From Pseudomonadota bacterium (GTDB taxonomy: Bacteria; Pseudomonadota; Gammaproteobacteria; Competibacterales; Competibacteraceae), in NCBI GenBank assembly GCA_030917925.1, contig JAUPTV010000251.1, forward strand, positions 1 to 38,254: a stretch of 38,254 nt of DNA. Reading direction: 5' to 3'. Below the pieces are notes generated by a model. The model was given only the letters and a program-made list of their open reading frames with translations, had not been told where the DNA came from and made no database searches. The translations under genes were made by a program, and so were the position numbers. Of this stretch, positions 8,418-18,661 are shown in pieces. Within the stretch, counting starts at the first letter, position 1. The number at the start of each line of letters is the position of its first letter.

Positions 8418-8728
8418 AGGGAGCCATGGACCAGAAAATAAGGATTGGGCAAATCTGAGGTAATGGATGTGATAAAACTAAACTATACCTGCTTTAGCAT
8501 GAAAAGCAGGTTTTCGTTGGGGTAGGCGTGGAAAAACGGGACCTGTGTGGGCGAGGCTAAGGATTACACTGGCAAGAGGCGTTCGAGAGGGGTTCCTGGA
8601 CAGTCTCTTGATGGCATGGAAGTGAATAAAGACAGACTCTGTGCAGGTTTCCAGCAGGCTTGTTCAATCCTGTCGGTTGCCGGACAATGTGTTTACTCAT
8701 TACCACAACCTCCAAAGAGGTAGACACT
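8418..8728. other. Divergent intergenic region between the ABC operon and galU
   Basis: The region holds the promoters of two divergent transcription units. The only clear structure is the 9-bp inverted repeat at 8487-8511. No RNA gene or credible small CDS was recognised. Confidence 0.5.
8487..8511. promoter_or_regulatory. Inverted repeat upstream of the ABC transporter operon
   Basis: ACCTGCTTT (8487-8495) pairs perfectly with AAAGCAGGT (8503-8511) across a 7-nt spacer, followed by TTTT on the plus strand. It lies about 70 nt upstream of the transporter ATPase start and 218 nt upstream of galU. No plus-strand gene ends nearby that would need a terminator, so an operator or a leader hairpin of the minus-strand transcript is more likely. 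A TATAGT box (8481-8486, minus strand) directly adjoins it, without a convincing -35. Confidence 0.4.
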
Positions 8729-9652
8729 GTGAAACGGCAAGTGCGCAAGGCGGTTTTTCCGGTAGCCGGACTGGGAACGCGGTTCCTGCCGGCCACCAAG
8801 GCCAGCCCCAAGGAAATGCTCCCCATCGTCGATAAGCCCTTGATTCAGTATGCAGTTGAGGAAGCCGTGGCGGCGGGCGTGGATACGCTGGTCTTCATCA
8901 TTGGCCGCACCAAGAACGCCATTGCCGATCACTTCGACAAGGCATACGAACTGGAAGTCGAACTGGAAACGCGGGGTAAAACTGACCTGCTCAACATTGT
9001 ACGCAACATCGTGCCAAAAGGCGTCGAGTGCGTCTATGTTCGCCAGGCTGAAGCGCTGGGACTGGGCCATGCAGTGCTGTGCGCCCGGCCAGTCGTCGGC
9101 AATGAACCGTTCATGGTGATCCTGGCCGATGACCTGATCGAGGATGATCCAACCGAAGGCGGGACCATGACCCAAATGGTTCGACATTTTAATAAATACC
9201 AGTGCTCCATCCTGGGCGTCGAGCGGGTGCCCAAGCTGGAAACCAATAAATACGGCATCGTCCATCCCCTGCCTTTCGCCACCCGACTGAGCAATGTCGA
9301 TGGCATCGTGGAAAAACCCAAACCTGAAAATGCCCCCTCTGATCTGGCCGTGGTCGGTCGCTACATCCTGACCGCACGGATTTTCGACTTGCTGGAAAAC
9401 ATCCCGCGTGGGGCGGGTAACGAAATTCAACTGACCGACGGCATCGCTGCTCTGATCAATGAAGAACAGGTGCTGGCCTACGAATTCTCCGGGCGGCGGT
9501 ATGATTGTGGCAGCAAGCTCGGCTATCTGGTCGCCACTGTCGAATACGGTCTGCGCCATCCCGAACTGGGTGAACAGTTCCGCGCCTATCTGCAACAATC
9601 CTGCGGTTGTTCATTTGGCCAGTCTGCCCCGGACACAACCCACCAGGAGTAA
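8729..9652 (+). CDS. galU: UTP-glucose-1-phosphate uridylyltransferase
   Basis: GalU makes UDP-glucose from UTP and glucose-1-phosphate, feeding lipopolysaccharide and exopolysaccharide synthesis. The 307-residue product carries the nucleotide-binding motif [18 protein letters not shown] near its N-terminus, followed by [12 protein letters not shown]; near the C-terminus it has [10 protein letters not shown]. The frame is open from 8660, but the GTG at 8729 is chosen because AGAGG (8716-8720) lies 8 nt before it and the protein then begins [14 protein letters not shown], as the family does. The stop is followed by ackA after 5 nt, so the two are probably cotranscribed. Confidence 0.95.
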   Translation: MKRQVRKAVFPVAGLGTRFLPATKASPKEMLPIVDKPLIQYAVEEAVAAGVDTLVFIIGRTKNAIADHFDKAYELEVELETRGKTDLLNIVRNIVPKGVECVYVRQAEALGLGHAVLCARPVVGNEPFMVILADDLIEDDPTEGGTMTQMVRHFNKYQCSILGVERVPKLETNKYGIVHPLPFATRLSNVDGIVEKPKPENAPSDLAVVGRYILTARIFDLLENIPRGAGNEIQLTDGIAALINEEQVLAYEFSGRRYDCGSKLGYLVATVEYGLRHPELGEQFRAYLQQSCGCSFGQSAPDTTHQE

Positions 9653-9657
9653 AGATC

Positions 9658-10938
9658 ATGTCTCAGGGATTACTGGTTTTAAATGCGGGTTCATCCAGCA
9701 TCAAATTTTCGGTATTCGCACTACCCGCTAATGGCGGCGAACTGGAACTGGTTTGTCGCGGCCTGCAGGAAAATATCGGGGAGCATAATCCACATTTCAA
9801 GGCGTTCGATCACGCCGGACAGGTCTTGGCGGATGTGCGTGTCACGCCGCCGGATGGCCAATTTGGCAAACTGGCCCCGGACATGCGCCGCCGTGCCTCC
9901 GATCCTCTGACCATATCGCCGCCGGTCCCGATTTCCACGGCAATCTATGATCATCAGGCGGCGCTGCGCGACCTGCTGACCTGGCTCAAACAGACTCCCG
10001 GCCTGCCCGATGTCATCGCGGTCGGCCATCGCGTCGTGCATGGCGGCGAGGAATACAGCGATCCCCAGTTGTTGACGCCGGAAATCGTGACCCGGCTGGC
10101 GCATTTCATCCCGCTGGCACCGCTGCATCAGCCGCATAATCTGGCCGGCATCCAGGCGCTGACCGCCGTGCGGCCGGATTTACCGCAAGTGGGCTGCTTT
10201 GATACCGCCTTCCACTACGTTCAACCGGAACTGGCCAAGCTGTTCGCCTTGCCGCAGGTCTACCGGAAAGAAGGCGTGCGTCGCTACGGGTTCCATGGGC
10301 TGTCCTATGAGTTCATTGCCGGCTATCTGGCGGACCTCATGGGCACCCCGGCGACCGGTCGCGTGGTCGTCGCGCATCTCGGCAATGGGGCCAGCATGTG
10401 CGCCATGCACGATGGCCAAAGCACCGCCAGCACCATGGGCTTCACCGCCGTGGAAGGGTTGCCGATGGGCACTCGCACCGGTTCCCTCGATCCCGGCGTG
10501 CTGATTTATCTGATTGAACAGCACGGTATGGGTGCCAAGGATCTGACCAACCTGCTGTACAAACAGTCGGGCCTGCTGGGTCTGTCCGGAATCAGCAACG
10601 ATATGCGGGAATTACTGGCCAGTCCCGATCCCAACGCCAAACTGGCGGTTGATTATTTCTGTTACCGCATCGCCCGCGAACTGGGTTCACTGGCGGCATC
10701 GCTGGGCGGGCTGGATGCGCTGGTGTTCACCGGCGGCATCGGCGAACACGCGGCGGCGGTGCGTGAGCAAGTCTGCGCCCGTTCTGTCTGGTTGGGCATC
10801 GAGATGGACCCTGCCGCGAACGCCAGTGATGCGCAACGCATTGATCAGCCCGGCAGTCGCACGGCAGTCTGGGTGTTGCCCACTAATGAAGAACTGGTGA
10901 TTGCCCGGCATACCCGGCGACTGGTGTTAAAAGGCTGA
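9658..10938 (+). CDS. ackA: Acetate kinase
   Basis: AckA interconverts acetyl phosphate plus ADP and acetate plus ATP in the cytosol. The 426-residue product has the family landmarks: [12 protein letters not shown] at the N-terminus (N9 catalytic region), [27 protein letters not shown] for phosphate binding, [10 protein letters not shown], and FTGGIGEH near the C-terminus. The ATG at 9658 follows AGGAG (9644-9648); a longer frame from 9607 overlaps galU and is rejected. The protein is somewhat longer than the usual 400 residues, with extra sequence around residues 40-90. The usual partner pta is not in the window, so acetyl phosphate must come from elsewhere. Confidence 0.95.
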   Translation: MSQGLLVLNAGSSSIKFSVFALPANGGELELVCRGLQENIGEHNPHFKAFDHAGQVLADVRVTPPDGQFGKLAPDMRRRASDPLTISPPVPISTAIYDHQAALRDLLTWLKQTPGLPDVIAVGHRVVHGGEEYSDPQLLTPEIVTRLAHFIPLAPLHQPHNLAGIQALTAVRPDLPQVGCFDTAFHYVQPELAKLFALPQVYRKEGVRRYGFHGLSYEFIAGYLADLMGTPATGRVVVAHLGNGASMCAMHDGQSTASTMGFTAVEGLPMGTRTGSLDPGVLIYLIEQHGMGAKDLTNLLYKQSGLLGLSGISNDMRELLASPDPNAKLAVDYFCYRIARELGSLAASLGGLDALVFTGGIGEHAAAVREQVCARSVWLGIEMDPAANASDAQRIDQPGSRTAVWVLPTNEELVIARHTRRLVLKG

Positions 10939-10949
10939 AGCGGCAACAT

Positions 10950-11037
10950 CCCGAACCACCCCGGCGCTTCGCGCCACCCCTCCTTGGCCAAGGAGGGAAA
11001 TTCAGAAATCCAGCGATCATTAGGAAAGACAATATGT
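10950..11037 (+). repeat. Dispersed two-hairpin palindromic repeat, copy B, at the glmS ribosome-binding site
   Basis: This is the second copy of the repeat at 4821-4905. It has GGCGC/GCGCC around a TTC loop and an 18-bp perfect palindrome, CCTCCTTGGCCAAGGAGG (10979-10996). The alignment with copy A continues through AGAAATCCAG and AGGAAAG to the ATATG at its end. In this copy the AGGAAAG acts as the Shine-Dalgarno of glmS and the terminal ATG is its start codon. The repeat begins 11 nt after the ackA stop. Confidence 0.8.
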
Positions 11038-12869
11038 GTGGAATCGTCGGCGCGATTGCGGAACGTAATGTCACGCCCATCCTGCTTGAAGGGCTGCGGC
11101 GGCTGGAATACCGGGGCTATGATTCAGCCGGCATCGTCACTCTGGACTCGCGGGACGGTCAGTTGCACCGACTGCGCACCGTGGGCAAGGTGCAAATGCT
11201 GGCGGACCGCCTGCAACAGGAGCCGGTGCGCGGTCCGCTAGGCATCGCGCATACCCGCTGGGCGACCCACGGCGAACCCTGCGAACGCAATGCCCATCCC
11301 CATGTCAGCAATCAGTCGGTCGCGGTGGTGCATAACGGCATCATCGAAAATTACCGGGAGCTGAAGGACGAACTCATCGCCGCCGGCTACCACTTTGAAT
11401 CGGACACCGATACCGAAGTAGTTGCGCATCTAATCGACCAGCGGCGACGGCTGACCGGCGATCTGCTAACCGCCGTCCAGCAGACAGTAACGCGATTGCA
11501 CGGCGCTTACAGTTTGGGCGTGATCTGCCGTGAAGAACCGGAACGCTTGATCGCCGCACGGGCCGGCAGTCCCCTGGTGCTGGGCATTGGCATTGAAGAG
11601 CATTTTATCGCCTCAGACGTCTTCGCCCTGGCCCCGGTCACGCAAACCTTCGTTTTCCTCGAAGAAGGCGATATTGCGGACGTGCGGCGGGAAGCGTTCA
11701 CCCTTTACGACCACCTGGGTGCCGCAGTGGAACGACCGCTGGCCTATGCGGCGCAGCAGGGCGCGGCCATCGGCAAGGGCGGTTATCGCCATTTCATGCT
11801 CAAGGAAATTTTTGAACAACCGGCGGTGGTCGCCGAAACCCTGGCGGGACGTATTCATCAGGGCCGACTGCTGGATGATTGCTTTGGACCGGAAGCCGGG
11901 CCGGTGCTGGATGGAACTGAAGTCGTGCATATCGTTGCCTGCGGTACCAGTTATCACGCCGGAATGGTCGCCCGCTACTGGCTGGAACAATTGGGCGTCC
12001 CTTGCATGGTGGAAGTCGCCAGCGAATACCGCTATCGCCCCGGCGTGACGCTACCGGGAACGCTATTTGTCAGCATTTCCCAGTCCGGCGAAACGGCGGA
12101 TACCCTGGCGGCGCTGCGGGCGGCCAAAGAGCGCGGCTATCTGTCGACGCTGGCCATCTGCAATGTCGCGGAAAGCTCGCTGGTGCGTGAATCCGCCTTG
12201 ACCCTGTTGACCCGCGCCGGGCGGGAAATCGGCGTTGCCTCCACCAAGGCGTTCACCACCCAGCTTGTTGCTTTGCGCTTACTGGCTTTGCGCCTGGGTC
12301 GGCGACAGGGATTGAGCGAAGTCGAAGAAGTGGCAGCGGTGCGGGATCTGGAACGGTTACCGAAGGCGCTGGAAGAAGCACTGATGCTGGATAGCGCTAT
12401 CGAGCGAATGGCCGTGCATTTCGCCGAGAAACATCACGCCCTGTTCCTGGGGCGCGGCCCGCAGTACCCCATCGCCATGGAAGGGGCACTCAAGCTCAAG
12501 GAAATCTCCTACATTCACGCCGAAGCGTATCCCGCCGGCGAACTCAAGCACGGTCCGCTGGCGCTGGTGGACAGTGACATGCCGGTGGTTTGCGTGTTGC
12601 CAAAGGATGGCTTGCTGGAAAAAGTCCTGTCGAATTTGCAGGAAGTACGGGCGCGCGGCGGGGTACTGTTCCTGTTTGCGGACCGGGAAGTGGATACGCA
12701 TCTCAGCGGTGTTGACACGCACGTTCTATCACTCGGCGCGGCACCGGAATCTATTGCGCCCATCGTCTTCACCATCCCGCTGCAACTGCTGGCCTATCAT
12801 GTCGCCATTCTCAAAGGCACCGACGTCGATCAACCCCGCAATCTGGCCAAATCAGTCACGGTGGAATGA
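11034..12869 (+). CDS. glmS: Glutamine-fructose-6-phosphate aminotransferase (isomerizing)
   Basis: GlmS makes glucosamine-6-phosphate from fructose-6-phosphate and glutamine, the first step to UDP-GlcNAc for peptidoglycan and lipopolysaccharide. The 611-residue product has the expected size. The N-terminal glutaminase domain begins MCGIVGA, with catalytic Cys2 exposed after Met removal, and carries [10 protein letters not shown] and HTRWATHG. Two SIS sugar-isomerase domains follow (SQSGETADT; later [18 protein letters not shown] and HGPLAL), ending in LAKSVTVE as in E. coli. The ribosome-binding site lies inside a dispersed repeat. No glmU or glmZ-like leader is seen. Confidence 0.97.
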   Translation: MCGIVGAIAERNVTPILLEGLRRLEYRGYDSAGIVTLDSRDGQLHRLRTVGKVQMLADRLQQEPVRGPLGIAHTRWATHGEPCERNAHPHVSNQSVAVVHNGIIENYRELKDELIAAGYHFESDTDTEVVAHLIDQRRRLTGDLLTAVQQTVTRLHGAYSLGVICREEPERLIAARAGSPLVLGIGIEEHFIASDVFALAPVTQTFVFLEEGDIADVRREAFTLYDHLGAAVERPLAYAAQQGAAIGKGGYRHFMLKEIFEQPAVVAETLAGRIHQGRLLDDCFGPEAGPVLDGTEVVHIVACGTSYHAGMVARYWLEQLGVPCMVEVASEYRYRPGVTLPGTLFVSISQSGETADTLAALRAAKERGYLSTLAICNVAESSLVRESALTLLTRAGREIGVASTKAFTTQLVALRLLALRLGRRQGLSEVEEVAAVRDLERLPKALEEALMLDSAIERMAVHFAEKHHALFLGRGPQYPIAMEGALKLKEISYIHAEAYPAGELKHGPLALVDSDMPVVCVLPKDGLLEKVLSNLQEVRARGGVLFLFADREVDTHLSGVDTHVLSLGAAPESIAPIVFTIPLQLLAYHVAILKGTDVDQPRNLAKSVTVE

Positions 12870-12881
12870 TGGAGGCGGTTT

Positions 12882-12909
12882 TTGCGCCCTTCACAAAAGG
12901 GTTTAAACT
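12882..12909 (+). promoter_or_regulatory. Candidate sigma-70 promoter of sthA
   Basis: TTGCGC (12882-12887) and TAAACT (12904-12909) are separated by 16 nt, placing a start about 30 nt before the sthA ATG. Each box matches the consensus only partly. A small hairpin (CCCTT/AAGGG) lies in the spacer. It is listed as a candidate only. Confidence 0.3.
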
Positions 12910-12942
12910 ATTCGCCAGTACTACCACCACTGAGCGCAATCA

Positions 12943-14343
12943 ATGAACAATCAAAAATACGATGTCATCGTGATTGGCACCGGCCCAGGCGGAGAAGGCG
13001 CGGCCATGAAAGCCGCCAAGGACGGGAAGTCGGTCGGGGTGATCGAAAAACACCATCTGGTCGGCGGCGGCTGCACCCACTGGGGCACCATTCCGTCCAA
13101 GGCGCTGCGCCATTCCATCAACCGGATGCTCGAATTCAACACCAGTCCGGCATTTCGCAGTGCGCTGGGCCACGCCCTCAAACTGTCCTATCCTGATCTG
13201 CTGCGCTCTGCCGAATCGGTGATTGCCCGACAGACCGCCATGCGCCGGGATTTCTACGAGCGTAACCGGGTGCGGCTCTATCACGGTCAAGCCAAGTTTC
13301 TGGACGCTCATACCGTGGAAGTTCGATCCGGCAGTGCCGAACCGACCATCCTGAACGCTGACGCCTTTGTCATCGCCAGCGGTTCACACCCGTTCCGCCC
13401 CCGCGATATCGACTTCAATCATCCACGCATTTTTGACAGCGACACCATCCTCAGCATGTCCACCACGCCGCGCTCCATTCTGATCTATGGCGCGGGGGTC
13501 ATCGGCTGCGAATATGCCAGCATCTTCCGCAACATGGGCTGCAAGGTGGATCTGGTGGACACCCGCGCCCAACTGCTGTCGTTTCTGGACGATGAAATCG
13601 CCCATGCGCTCAGCTATCACCTGCGCGATCAGGGGGTGATGATCCGCCATAACGAGGAGTACGAAGCGGTTGAAGGTCAGCCGGACGGTATGACCATGTC
13701 CTTCAAGTCCGGCAAGCGCATTAAAGCCGACGTGTTGCTGTGGGCGAATGGCCGCACCGGGAACACCGCCAACATGGGATTGGAAGACCTCGGCATCACG
13801 CCGAATAATCGCGGCCAGATCAAGGTCGATGACAACTATCGGACTGCTCTGCCGCACATCTACGCTGTCGGCGACGTGATCGGCTATCCCAGTCTGGCCA
13901 GCGCCGCCTACGATCAGGGCCGTTTCGCCGCTACGCATCTGGTGGAAGGCAGTTGTGACCATCATCTGGTGGATTACATCCCGACCGGTATCTACACGTC
14001 GCCGGAAATCAGTTCGGTAGGCCGTACCGAGCGCGAACTGACCGAAGCGCGGATTCCCTACGAAGTCGGCCACGCCTATTTCAAGAGCCTGGCGCGCGCC
14101 CAGATTACCGGGCGCACGGTGGGCATTCTCAAGCTGCTGTTCCACCGCGACACGCTGGAAATTCTGGGTATCCACTGTTTCGGCGACCAGGCGGCGGAAA
14201 TCGTCCACATTGGCCAGGCGATCATGGCGCAGCCCGGCGAGGCCAATAGCATTCAATATTTTGTCAACACCACGTTCAATTACCCGACCATGGCCGAGGC
14301 GTACCGCGTCGCAGCGCTGAATGGTCTCAATCGACTGGCTTGA
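12943..14343 (+). CDS. sthA: Soluble pyridine nucleotide transhydrogenase
   Basis: SthA passes reducing equivalents between NADPH and NAD+ in the cytosol using bound FAD. The 466-residue product has the FAD-binding [10 protein letters not shown] (residues 12-21) and the site [13 protein letters not shown] (41-53), where the disulfide of related dehydrogenases is replaced by C44 with T49, the hallmark that separates SthA from lipoamide dehydrogenase. A second Rossmann motif ([15 protein letters not shown]) and a C-terminal dimerisation domain follow. It is restricted mainly to gammaproteobacteria, which helps place the organism. The ribosome-binding site is weak. Confidence 0.96.
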   Translation: MNNQKYDVIVIGTGPGGEGAAMKAAKDGKSVGVIEKHHLVGGGCTHWGTIPSKALRHSINRMLEFNTSPAFRSALGHALKLSYPDLLRSAESVIARQTAMRRDFYERNRVRLYHGQAKFLDAHTVEVRSGSAEPTILNADAFVIASGSHPFRPRDIDFNHPRIFDSDTILSMSTTPRSILIYGAGVIGCEYASIFRNMGCKVDLVDTRAQLLSFLDDEIAHALSYHLRDQGVMIRHNEEYEAVEGQPDGMTMSFKSGKRIKADVLLWANGRTGNTANMGLEDLGITPNNRGQIKVDDNYRTALPHIYAVGDVIGYPSLASAAYDQGRFAATHLVEGSCDHHLVDYIPTGIYTSPEISSVGRTERELTEARIPYEVGHAYFKSLARAQITGRTVGILKLLFHRDTLEILGIHCFGDQAAEIVHIGQAIMAQPGEANSIQYFVNTTFNYPTMAEAYRVAALNGLNRLA

Positions 14344-14356
14344 AGGAGCGTTTTTC

Positions 14357-15514
14357 ATGGATATCACCCCCTATCTCAAACTGATGGTTGATAAAGAAGC
14401 GTCTGACCTGTTCTTTCATGTCGGCGCACCAGTCAATATCAAAATCAGCGGCGTCGTGCGGCCCATCGGTAATAAAGTACTGGGGGCGGGCCAGGTGCGC
14501 GAAATTGCCTACTCGGTGATGAAGGACGATCAAATCAAGGAGTTTGAACACGAATGGGAGCTGAATTTCGCCATTCCGCTACAGGGGGTCGGCCGGTTCC
14601 GTTCCAATGTGTTCAAGCAGCGCGGCGAAGTGTCGATGGTGATTCGCTACATCAAGGGCGAGATCCCCCAGGTCGAAGCACTGGGTCTGCCGCCGTTGTT
14701 GCGGCAAATCATTATGGAAAAGCGCGGCCTGATTTTGCTGGTCGGCGGGACTGGCTCGGGTAAATCGACGACCCTGGCGGCGATGATCGATCACCGCAAT
14801 TCCAGTTCGCCGGGCCACATCATCACCATCGAAGATCCGATTGAATTCACCCACCAGCACAAGAAATCCGTCATTGCTCAGCGCGAGATCGGCATTGATA
14901 CCCACAGCTATGAATTCGCCCTGCGCAGCGCCATGCGCGAAGCGCCAGATGTCATTCTGGTTGGCGAAATTCGTGAACGTGATGTGATGAAGTTTGTGCT
15001 GACCTTCTCCGAAACGGGCCACCTGGTGCTGTCAACACTGCACGCCAACAACGCCAACGGCGCACTGGAGCGCATCGTCAACTTCTTCCCGGAAGACGCC
15101 CGACCGCAGTTGCTGATGGACCTGGCGCTGAACCTGCGGGCGATTATCTCGCAACGGCTGATCCGCTCGCTGACCGGCGGGGTGGTGCCGGCGGTAGAAG
15201 TGTTGCTGAACACGCCTTATATCGCTGATTTGATTCAAAAAGGAAAAATCGATTACGTCAAGGACGCCATGGAGCAGTCCACCGAATCCGGTACGCAGAC
15301 CTTCGATCAGGCACTGTTCAAGCTGTACAAGGAAGGTAAGATTTCCAAGGACGAGGCCATCAAGAACGCCGATTCCAAGAACAACGTCGCCTTGCAGATC
15401 CGCCTGGCGGAAGGGATGGAATCGGGAGGCAGCAGCAAGAAATCATCGGTGAACCTGGCCGATCTGACTCTGCATGATGAAGATGATGACAAGGGCGGAC
15501 GGTTCGGCATTTGA
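14357..15514 (+). CDS. pilU: Type IV pilus retraction ATPase PilU
   Basis: PilU is a hexameric cytoplasmic ATPase that works with PilT to retract type IV pili. The 385-residue product has Walker A GGTGSGKST (130-138), an Asp box IEDPIEF, the Walker B region APDVILVGEIR, and a His box STLHANNANGAL. The phrasing SSPGHIITIEDPIEFTHQHKKSVI and the acidic C-terminal tail DEDDDKGGRF resemble PilU more than PilT. ATG 14357 is chosen because AAGGAG precedes it; the frame is open from 14321. pilT, normally the upstream neighbour, is missing here: the gene instead follows sthA by 13 nt. The stop overlaps the next gene. Confidence 0.92.
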   Translation: MDITPYLKLMVDKEASDLFFHVGAPVNIKISGVVRPIGNKVLGAGQVREIAYSVMKDDQIKEFEHEWELNFAIPLQGVGRFRSNVFKQRGEVSMVIRYIKGEIPQVEALGLPPLLRQIIMEKRGLILLVGGTGSGKSTTLAAMIDHRNSSSPGHIITIEDPIEFTHQHKKSVIAQREIGIDTHSYEFALRSAMREAPDVILVGEIRERDVMKFVLTFSETGHLVLSTLHANNANGALERIVNFFPEDARPQLLMDLALNLRAIISQRLIRSLTGGVVPAVEVLLNTPYIADLIQKGKIDYVKDAMEQSTESGTQTFDQALFKLYKEGKISKDEAIKNADSKNNVALQIRLAEGMESGGSSKKSSVNLADLTLHDEDDDKGGRFGI

Positions 15515-16674
15515 ATACCCTACTGGCCCGCCGCATGGCGGATATCGCGCCCTTTCACGTCATGGCGCTGCTGGCCCGGGCGCGGGAACTGGAGGCGGCT
15601 GGTCGTTCGATCATCCATCTGGAAATCGGCGAGCCGGATTTTCCCACTGCTGAACCGATTATTGCCGCCGGTTGCCAGGCGCTGACGGCGGGCTGCACCC
15701 GCTATACCGCAGCGGCTGGGTTGCCGGAATTACGTCAGGCAATCAGTAACCATTACCGGCGGCGCTATGGCGTAACGGTTCCCGCTGCGCGCATTCTCGT
15801 GACGCCTGGCGCGTCCGGCGCGTTACAATTGGCGACGGGGGTGCTCATCAACCCCGGCGACCGGGTATTGCTGGCCGATCCAGGCTATCCCTGCAACCGG
15901 CATTTTGTGCGACTGGTGGAAGGCGTGGCGGTGGGCATTCCGGTCGGGCCAGAGACCGGCTATCAACTGACCGCTCAACTGGTGGAACAGTATTGGGATG
16001 CACGAACGGTCGCGGTGTTGCTGGCCTCACCGGCCAATCCCACCGGTACGGTGATTCCGCCAGAGGAGCTATCCGTCATTATCGCTACTGTGGAAGCGCG
16101 TGGCGGGCGGGTCATTATGGATGAGATTTATCATGATCTGGTCTATGGCGCGGCGCTGCAAACAGCGCTGGCCTATTCCGACCAGACCTTTGTGGTCAAC
16201 AGTTTCAGCAAATATTACGGGATGACTGGCTGGCGGCTAGGCTGGCTGGTGGCACCGGAAGACAGCGTCGGTGCCGCAGAGAAGTTGGCGCAAAATCTGT
16301 TTCTGGCCGCCTCGACCCCGGCGCAACATGCCGCGCTGGCCGCGTTCACCCCGGACGCGCTGGCGATTTTTGAAGCGCGGCGGCAGGAGTTTCAGGCGCG
16401 ACGGGATTTCCTGTTACCGGCCCTGCGGGACTTGGGCTTTGCCATTCCCGCGACTCCGGACGGGGCGTTCTATCTCTACGCCGATTGTAGTCGCTTCACC
16501 GACGACAGTTACGGCTTCGCACTGCGCCTGCTGGATGAAACGGGCGTCGCCATGACCCCCGGCATCGACTTCGGTCATCATCGACCGAATCTGCATGTCC
16601 GCTTCGCCTATACCAACGCCATCCCGCAACTGGCGGAGGGTGTGGAACGACTTCGGCAGGCGTTGCGGGGTTAA
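15511..16674 (+). CDS. Class I/II pyridoxal-phosphate-dependent aminotransferase
   Basis: This is a 387-residue fold-type I aminotransferase. The motifs are IHLEIGEPDFPT near residue 35, SPANPTGT in the centre, and the PLP-binding lysine K234 in NSFSKYYGMTGWRLGW. A conserved arginine for substrate carboxylate binding lies in HVRFAYT near the C-terminus. The start is taken as TTG 15511, which overlaps the pilU stop by 4 nt (TTGA) and gives the family-like start LLARRMADIAPFHVM; ATG 15535 is a possible alternative. The substrate is not evident: aspartate, alanine and aromatic aminotransferases all share these motifs. Confidence 0.9.
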   Translation: MNTLLARRMADIAPFHVMALLARARELEAAGRSIIHLEIGEPDFPTAEPIIAAGCQALTAGCTRYTAAAGLPELRQAISNHYRRRYGVTVPAARILVTPGASGALQLATGVLINPGDRVLLADPGYPCNRHFVRLVEGVAVGIPVGPETGYQLTAQLVEQYWDARTVAVLLASPANPTGTVIPPEELSVIIATVEARGGRVIMDEIYHDLVYGAALQTALAYSDQTFVVNSFSKYYGMTGWRLGWLVAPEDSVGAAEKLAQNLFLAASTPAQHAALAAFTPDALAIFEARRQEFQARRDFLLPALRDLGFAIPATPDGAFYLYADCSRFTDDSYGFALRLLDETGVAMTPGIDFGHHRPNLHVRFAYTNAIPQLAEGVERLRQALRG

Positions 16675-16682
16675 GATCCGCG

Positions 16683-17477
16683 CTATTCCCTACCGCCTAA
16701 TACCCGTTCAGCGGCTTCAACATTCGCCCGCAAGTGCGCCCGATTCAACGTCCCTACGATGACGCTGCTCACGCCGGGTTCCGCGAAAATGAACTCCAGC
16801 GAAGCCCGCACCGGGTCAGCTTTCGCCAGCGTATCCAGATGCCCGCTGAGTAAACCCTTCTTGATAAATACGCCCTTACCAGCGACGTGAGCAGCGCGAA
16901 TCACTGGTAATTCCTCCCGTTGGGCAAGATTACAGGTCGCCATCACGACATCGCAGCACTCTGCCGCCCGCAGTCCGCCCGCGACAGTTTTACTGGACAT
17001 CCCCACGGCGCGAATCAGACCTGCTTGTTGGAGATTACGCAGGGTTGGCAACACCTCCGCCTGCTCCAGAATAGCCAGGTCATCGCCGTTGGAATGGATG
17101 AGCACCACATCCAGCGTTTCCACCCCCAGCCGTCGCAGACTACGTTCAACGCTGGCGTGGGTCGCAGCAGCAGTGAAGTCGAATGAAGAGACGCCCTTGT
17201 GGAACGCTTCTCCGATCTTGGTCACGATCACCCAGTCGTGCCGACAGCGCCGCAGCAACCGGCCCAGCCGTTCCTCGCTTTCCCCATAGGCCGGCGCGGT
17301 GTCCAACAGGTTAATACCCAAATCCCAGGCCAGTTCCAGCAGCGCCAGCGCTTCCTGATCGGTGGGCAAATTGAAGGGTTGGGGATATTTCACGCCCTGG
17401 TTGCGACCGAACTTGACCGTCCCCAGCCCCAACGGGCTGACCCACAAACCGGTGGCTCCCAGGGGCTTCAACTCCAT
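16683..17477 (-). CDS. Aldo/keto reductase
   Basis: The product is a 264-residue NAD(P)H-dependent oxidoreductase of the aldo/keto reductase superfamily. The catalytic tetrad is complete: D59 and Y64 (LLDTAPAYGES), K87 (VTKIGE) and H128 (VVLIHSNG). The C-terminal segment FIFAEPGVSSVIVGTLN is the usual cofactor-binding end. It is shorter than the 300-330 residues of many relatives and resembles bacterial putative oxidoreductases of unknown substrate. The start at 17477 has a strong Shine-Dalgarno (GGGAGGA) and overlaps the FAD oxidoreductase gene by 10 nt, so it belongs to the cca-hldE operon-like group. Confidence 0.92.
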   Translation of the reverse strand: MELKPLGATGLWVSPLGLGTVKFGRNQGVKYPQPFNLPTDQEALALLELAWDLGINLLDTAPAYGESEERLGRLLRRCRHDWVIVTKIGEAFHKGVSSFDFTAAATHASVERSLRRLGVETLDVVLIHSNGDDLAILEQAEVLPTLRNLQQAGLIRAVGMSSKTVAGGLRAAECCDVVMATCNLAQREELPVIRAAHVAGKGVFIKKGLLSGHLDTLAKADPVRASLEFIFAEPGVSSVIVGTLNRAHLRANVEAAERVLGGRE

Positions 17478-18661
17478 GCGAGATCCTCCCGATTCCAGGG
17501 ATAAACGCCCACAGTTGGGCGCGGCCAGTCGGCCAGTGGACTGAAATCGATGGGCCGGGGTTGAACATTCAATGTGTGCAATACCGTTTCAATCTGTTCC
17601 GCCAACAACGGTGCCAGCGCTAATTTAGTCGGCCAAGCGGCAATGACCTGGCCTTCACGGAACACACTGAAACCGGCCGGCCGCCCGCCGCCAGGTTGAT
17701 GCGCCTCAGCCCGTTGAATGGTGAATGTAGCAAATTCGACCGGATGCCAGTCCACCCACGGCAACAGCGCCTGTAACTCCTCACGGGCGACCCGGATTTG
17801 CGCATCGCAGTCACGGTGAACGCCCGCTTCCGCTAACCCGCCGCCGAGATACCAGACCAGTCGGCCCTGCGCGTCATAATGGCTGGTCACAGTCAGGCGC
17901 GGGACTTCGCTGGCCCCAATACAATGAGCATACAGCGGCCCCGGAAGGTGATCGCCCCGCGCCATCACCATGTGCAGGGGGCGTAATTGCTGCGTTGCCC
18001 AGGGCAATCCGGCATTGCCAGCGCCCGCCGTGAATACCGTCATCGAAGGCTGGATCACTCTTGGCGCACGGTCAGTATGGCGCAGCGTCAGATGGCCATC
18101 AGCGGGTAAAAGGGCGGGTCCATCATGGCGAACGATGGCGTCCCGATAGCGTTCGGCCAGCACCGTCAGCACCGAGGCGACATCAATAATTGGCTCATCC
18201 AGCCGGTACACCGTCCCGTGGAAATGGGGATGACGCAGCACCGGCGGATAGTGATCGACCGCCATGCCTGCCTCCGCCACCTTCTCAACCCGGCCGCGCA
18301 TCAGCTTACTGGCGAAGAAAGCCGCCAATCGCGATGTCGGGGTGCGCGTCGCCCAGAGATATTGATGTTCTGCCAGCAGTGCCGCGCCGCGCAGATCAAT
18401 AGCCGCTTCCCCGCGCAGACAACGCCGCCATAAATCGGGCATTCCGGCGACGGCTTCGGCGGTCTGACCCGCCTGACCGTGCAGGCCATACTTGGCCCCG
18501 CCATGAATGATGCCCTGGGCGCAAAGCGTCTGACCGGCACCCAGTTGCGCATTTTCAATCAGCAACGCCGCGTAACCCTGTTCACGCAAACGCGCCAGCA
18601 GCCACAGCCCGGCAATACCGCCGCCAATAATCGCGACATCCACATTGAAAGCCGCACTCAT
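17468..18661 (-). CDS. FAD-dependent oxidoreductase (DAO family)
   Basis: The 397-residue product opens with an FAD-binding Rossmann motif, VDVAIIGGGIAGLWLLARL (GGGIAG at 13-18), followed by a glutamate at the end of the second strand (LIENAQLGAGQT). The rest resembles D-amino-acid-oxidase-like flavoproteins such as glycine oxidase or glycerol-3-phosphate dehydrogenase relatives, but no substrate-defining motif was recognised. No signal peptide is evident. It starts 4 nt inside the end of hldE (ATGA overlap) and overlaps the aldo/keto reductase gene at its 3' end, so all three are probably cotranslated. A link to heptose metabolism is only suggested by position. Confidence 0.82.
   Translation of the reverse strand: MSAAFNVDVAIIGGGIAGLWLLARLREQGYAALLIENAQLGAGQTLCAQGIIHGGAKYGLHGQAGQTAEAVAGMPDLWRRCLRGEAAIDLRGAALLAEHQYLWATRTPTSRLAAFFASKLMRGRVEKVAEAGMAVDHYPPVLRHPHFHGTVYRLDEPIIDVASVLTVLAERYRDAIVRHDGPALLPADGHLTLRHTDRAPRVIQPSMTVFTAGAGNAGLPWATQQLRPLHMVMARGDHLPGPLYAHCIGASEVPRLTVTSHYDAQGRLVWYLGGGLAEAGVHRDCDAQIRVAREELQALLPWVDWHPVEFATFTIQRAEAHQPGGGRPAGFSVFREGQVIAAWPTKLALAPLLAEQIETVLHTLNVQPRPIDFSPLADWPRPTVGVYPWNREDLAWS

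Noticed and set aside
8487-8514. Rho-independent terminator on the plus strand
   Set aside because: The hairpin and TTTT look terminator-like, but no plus-strand gene ends upstream. A regulatory inverted repeat is more sensible.
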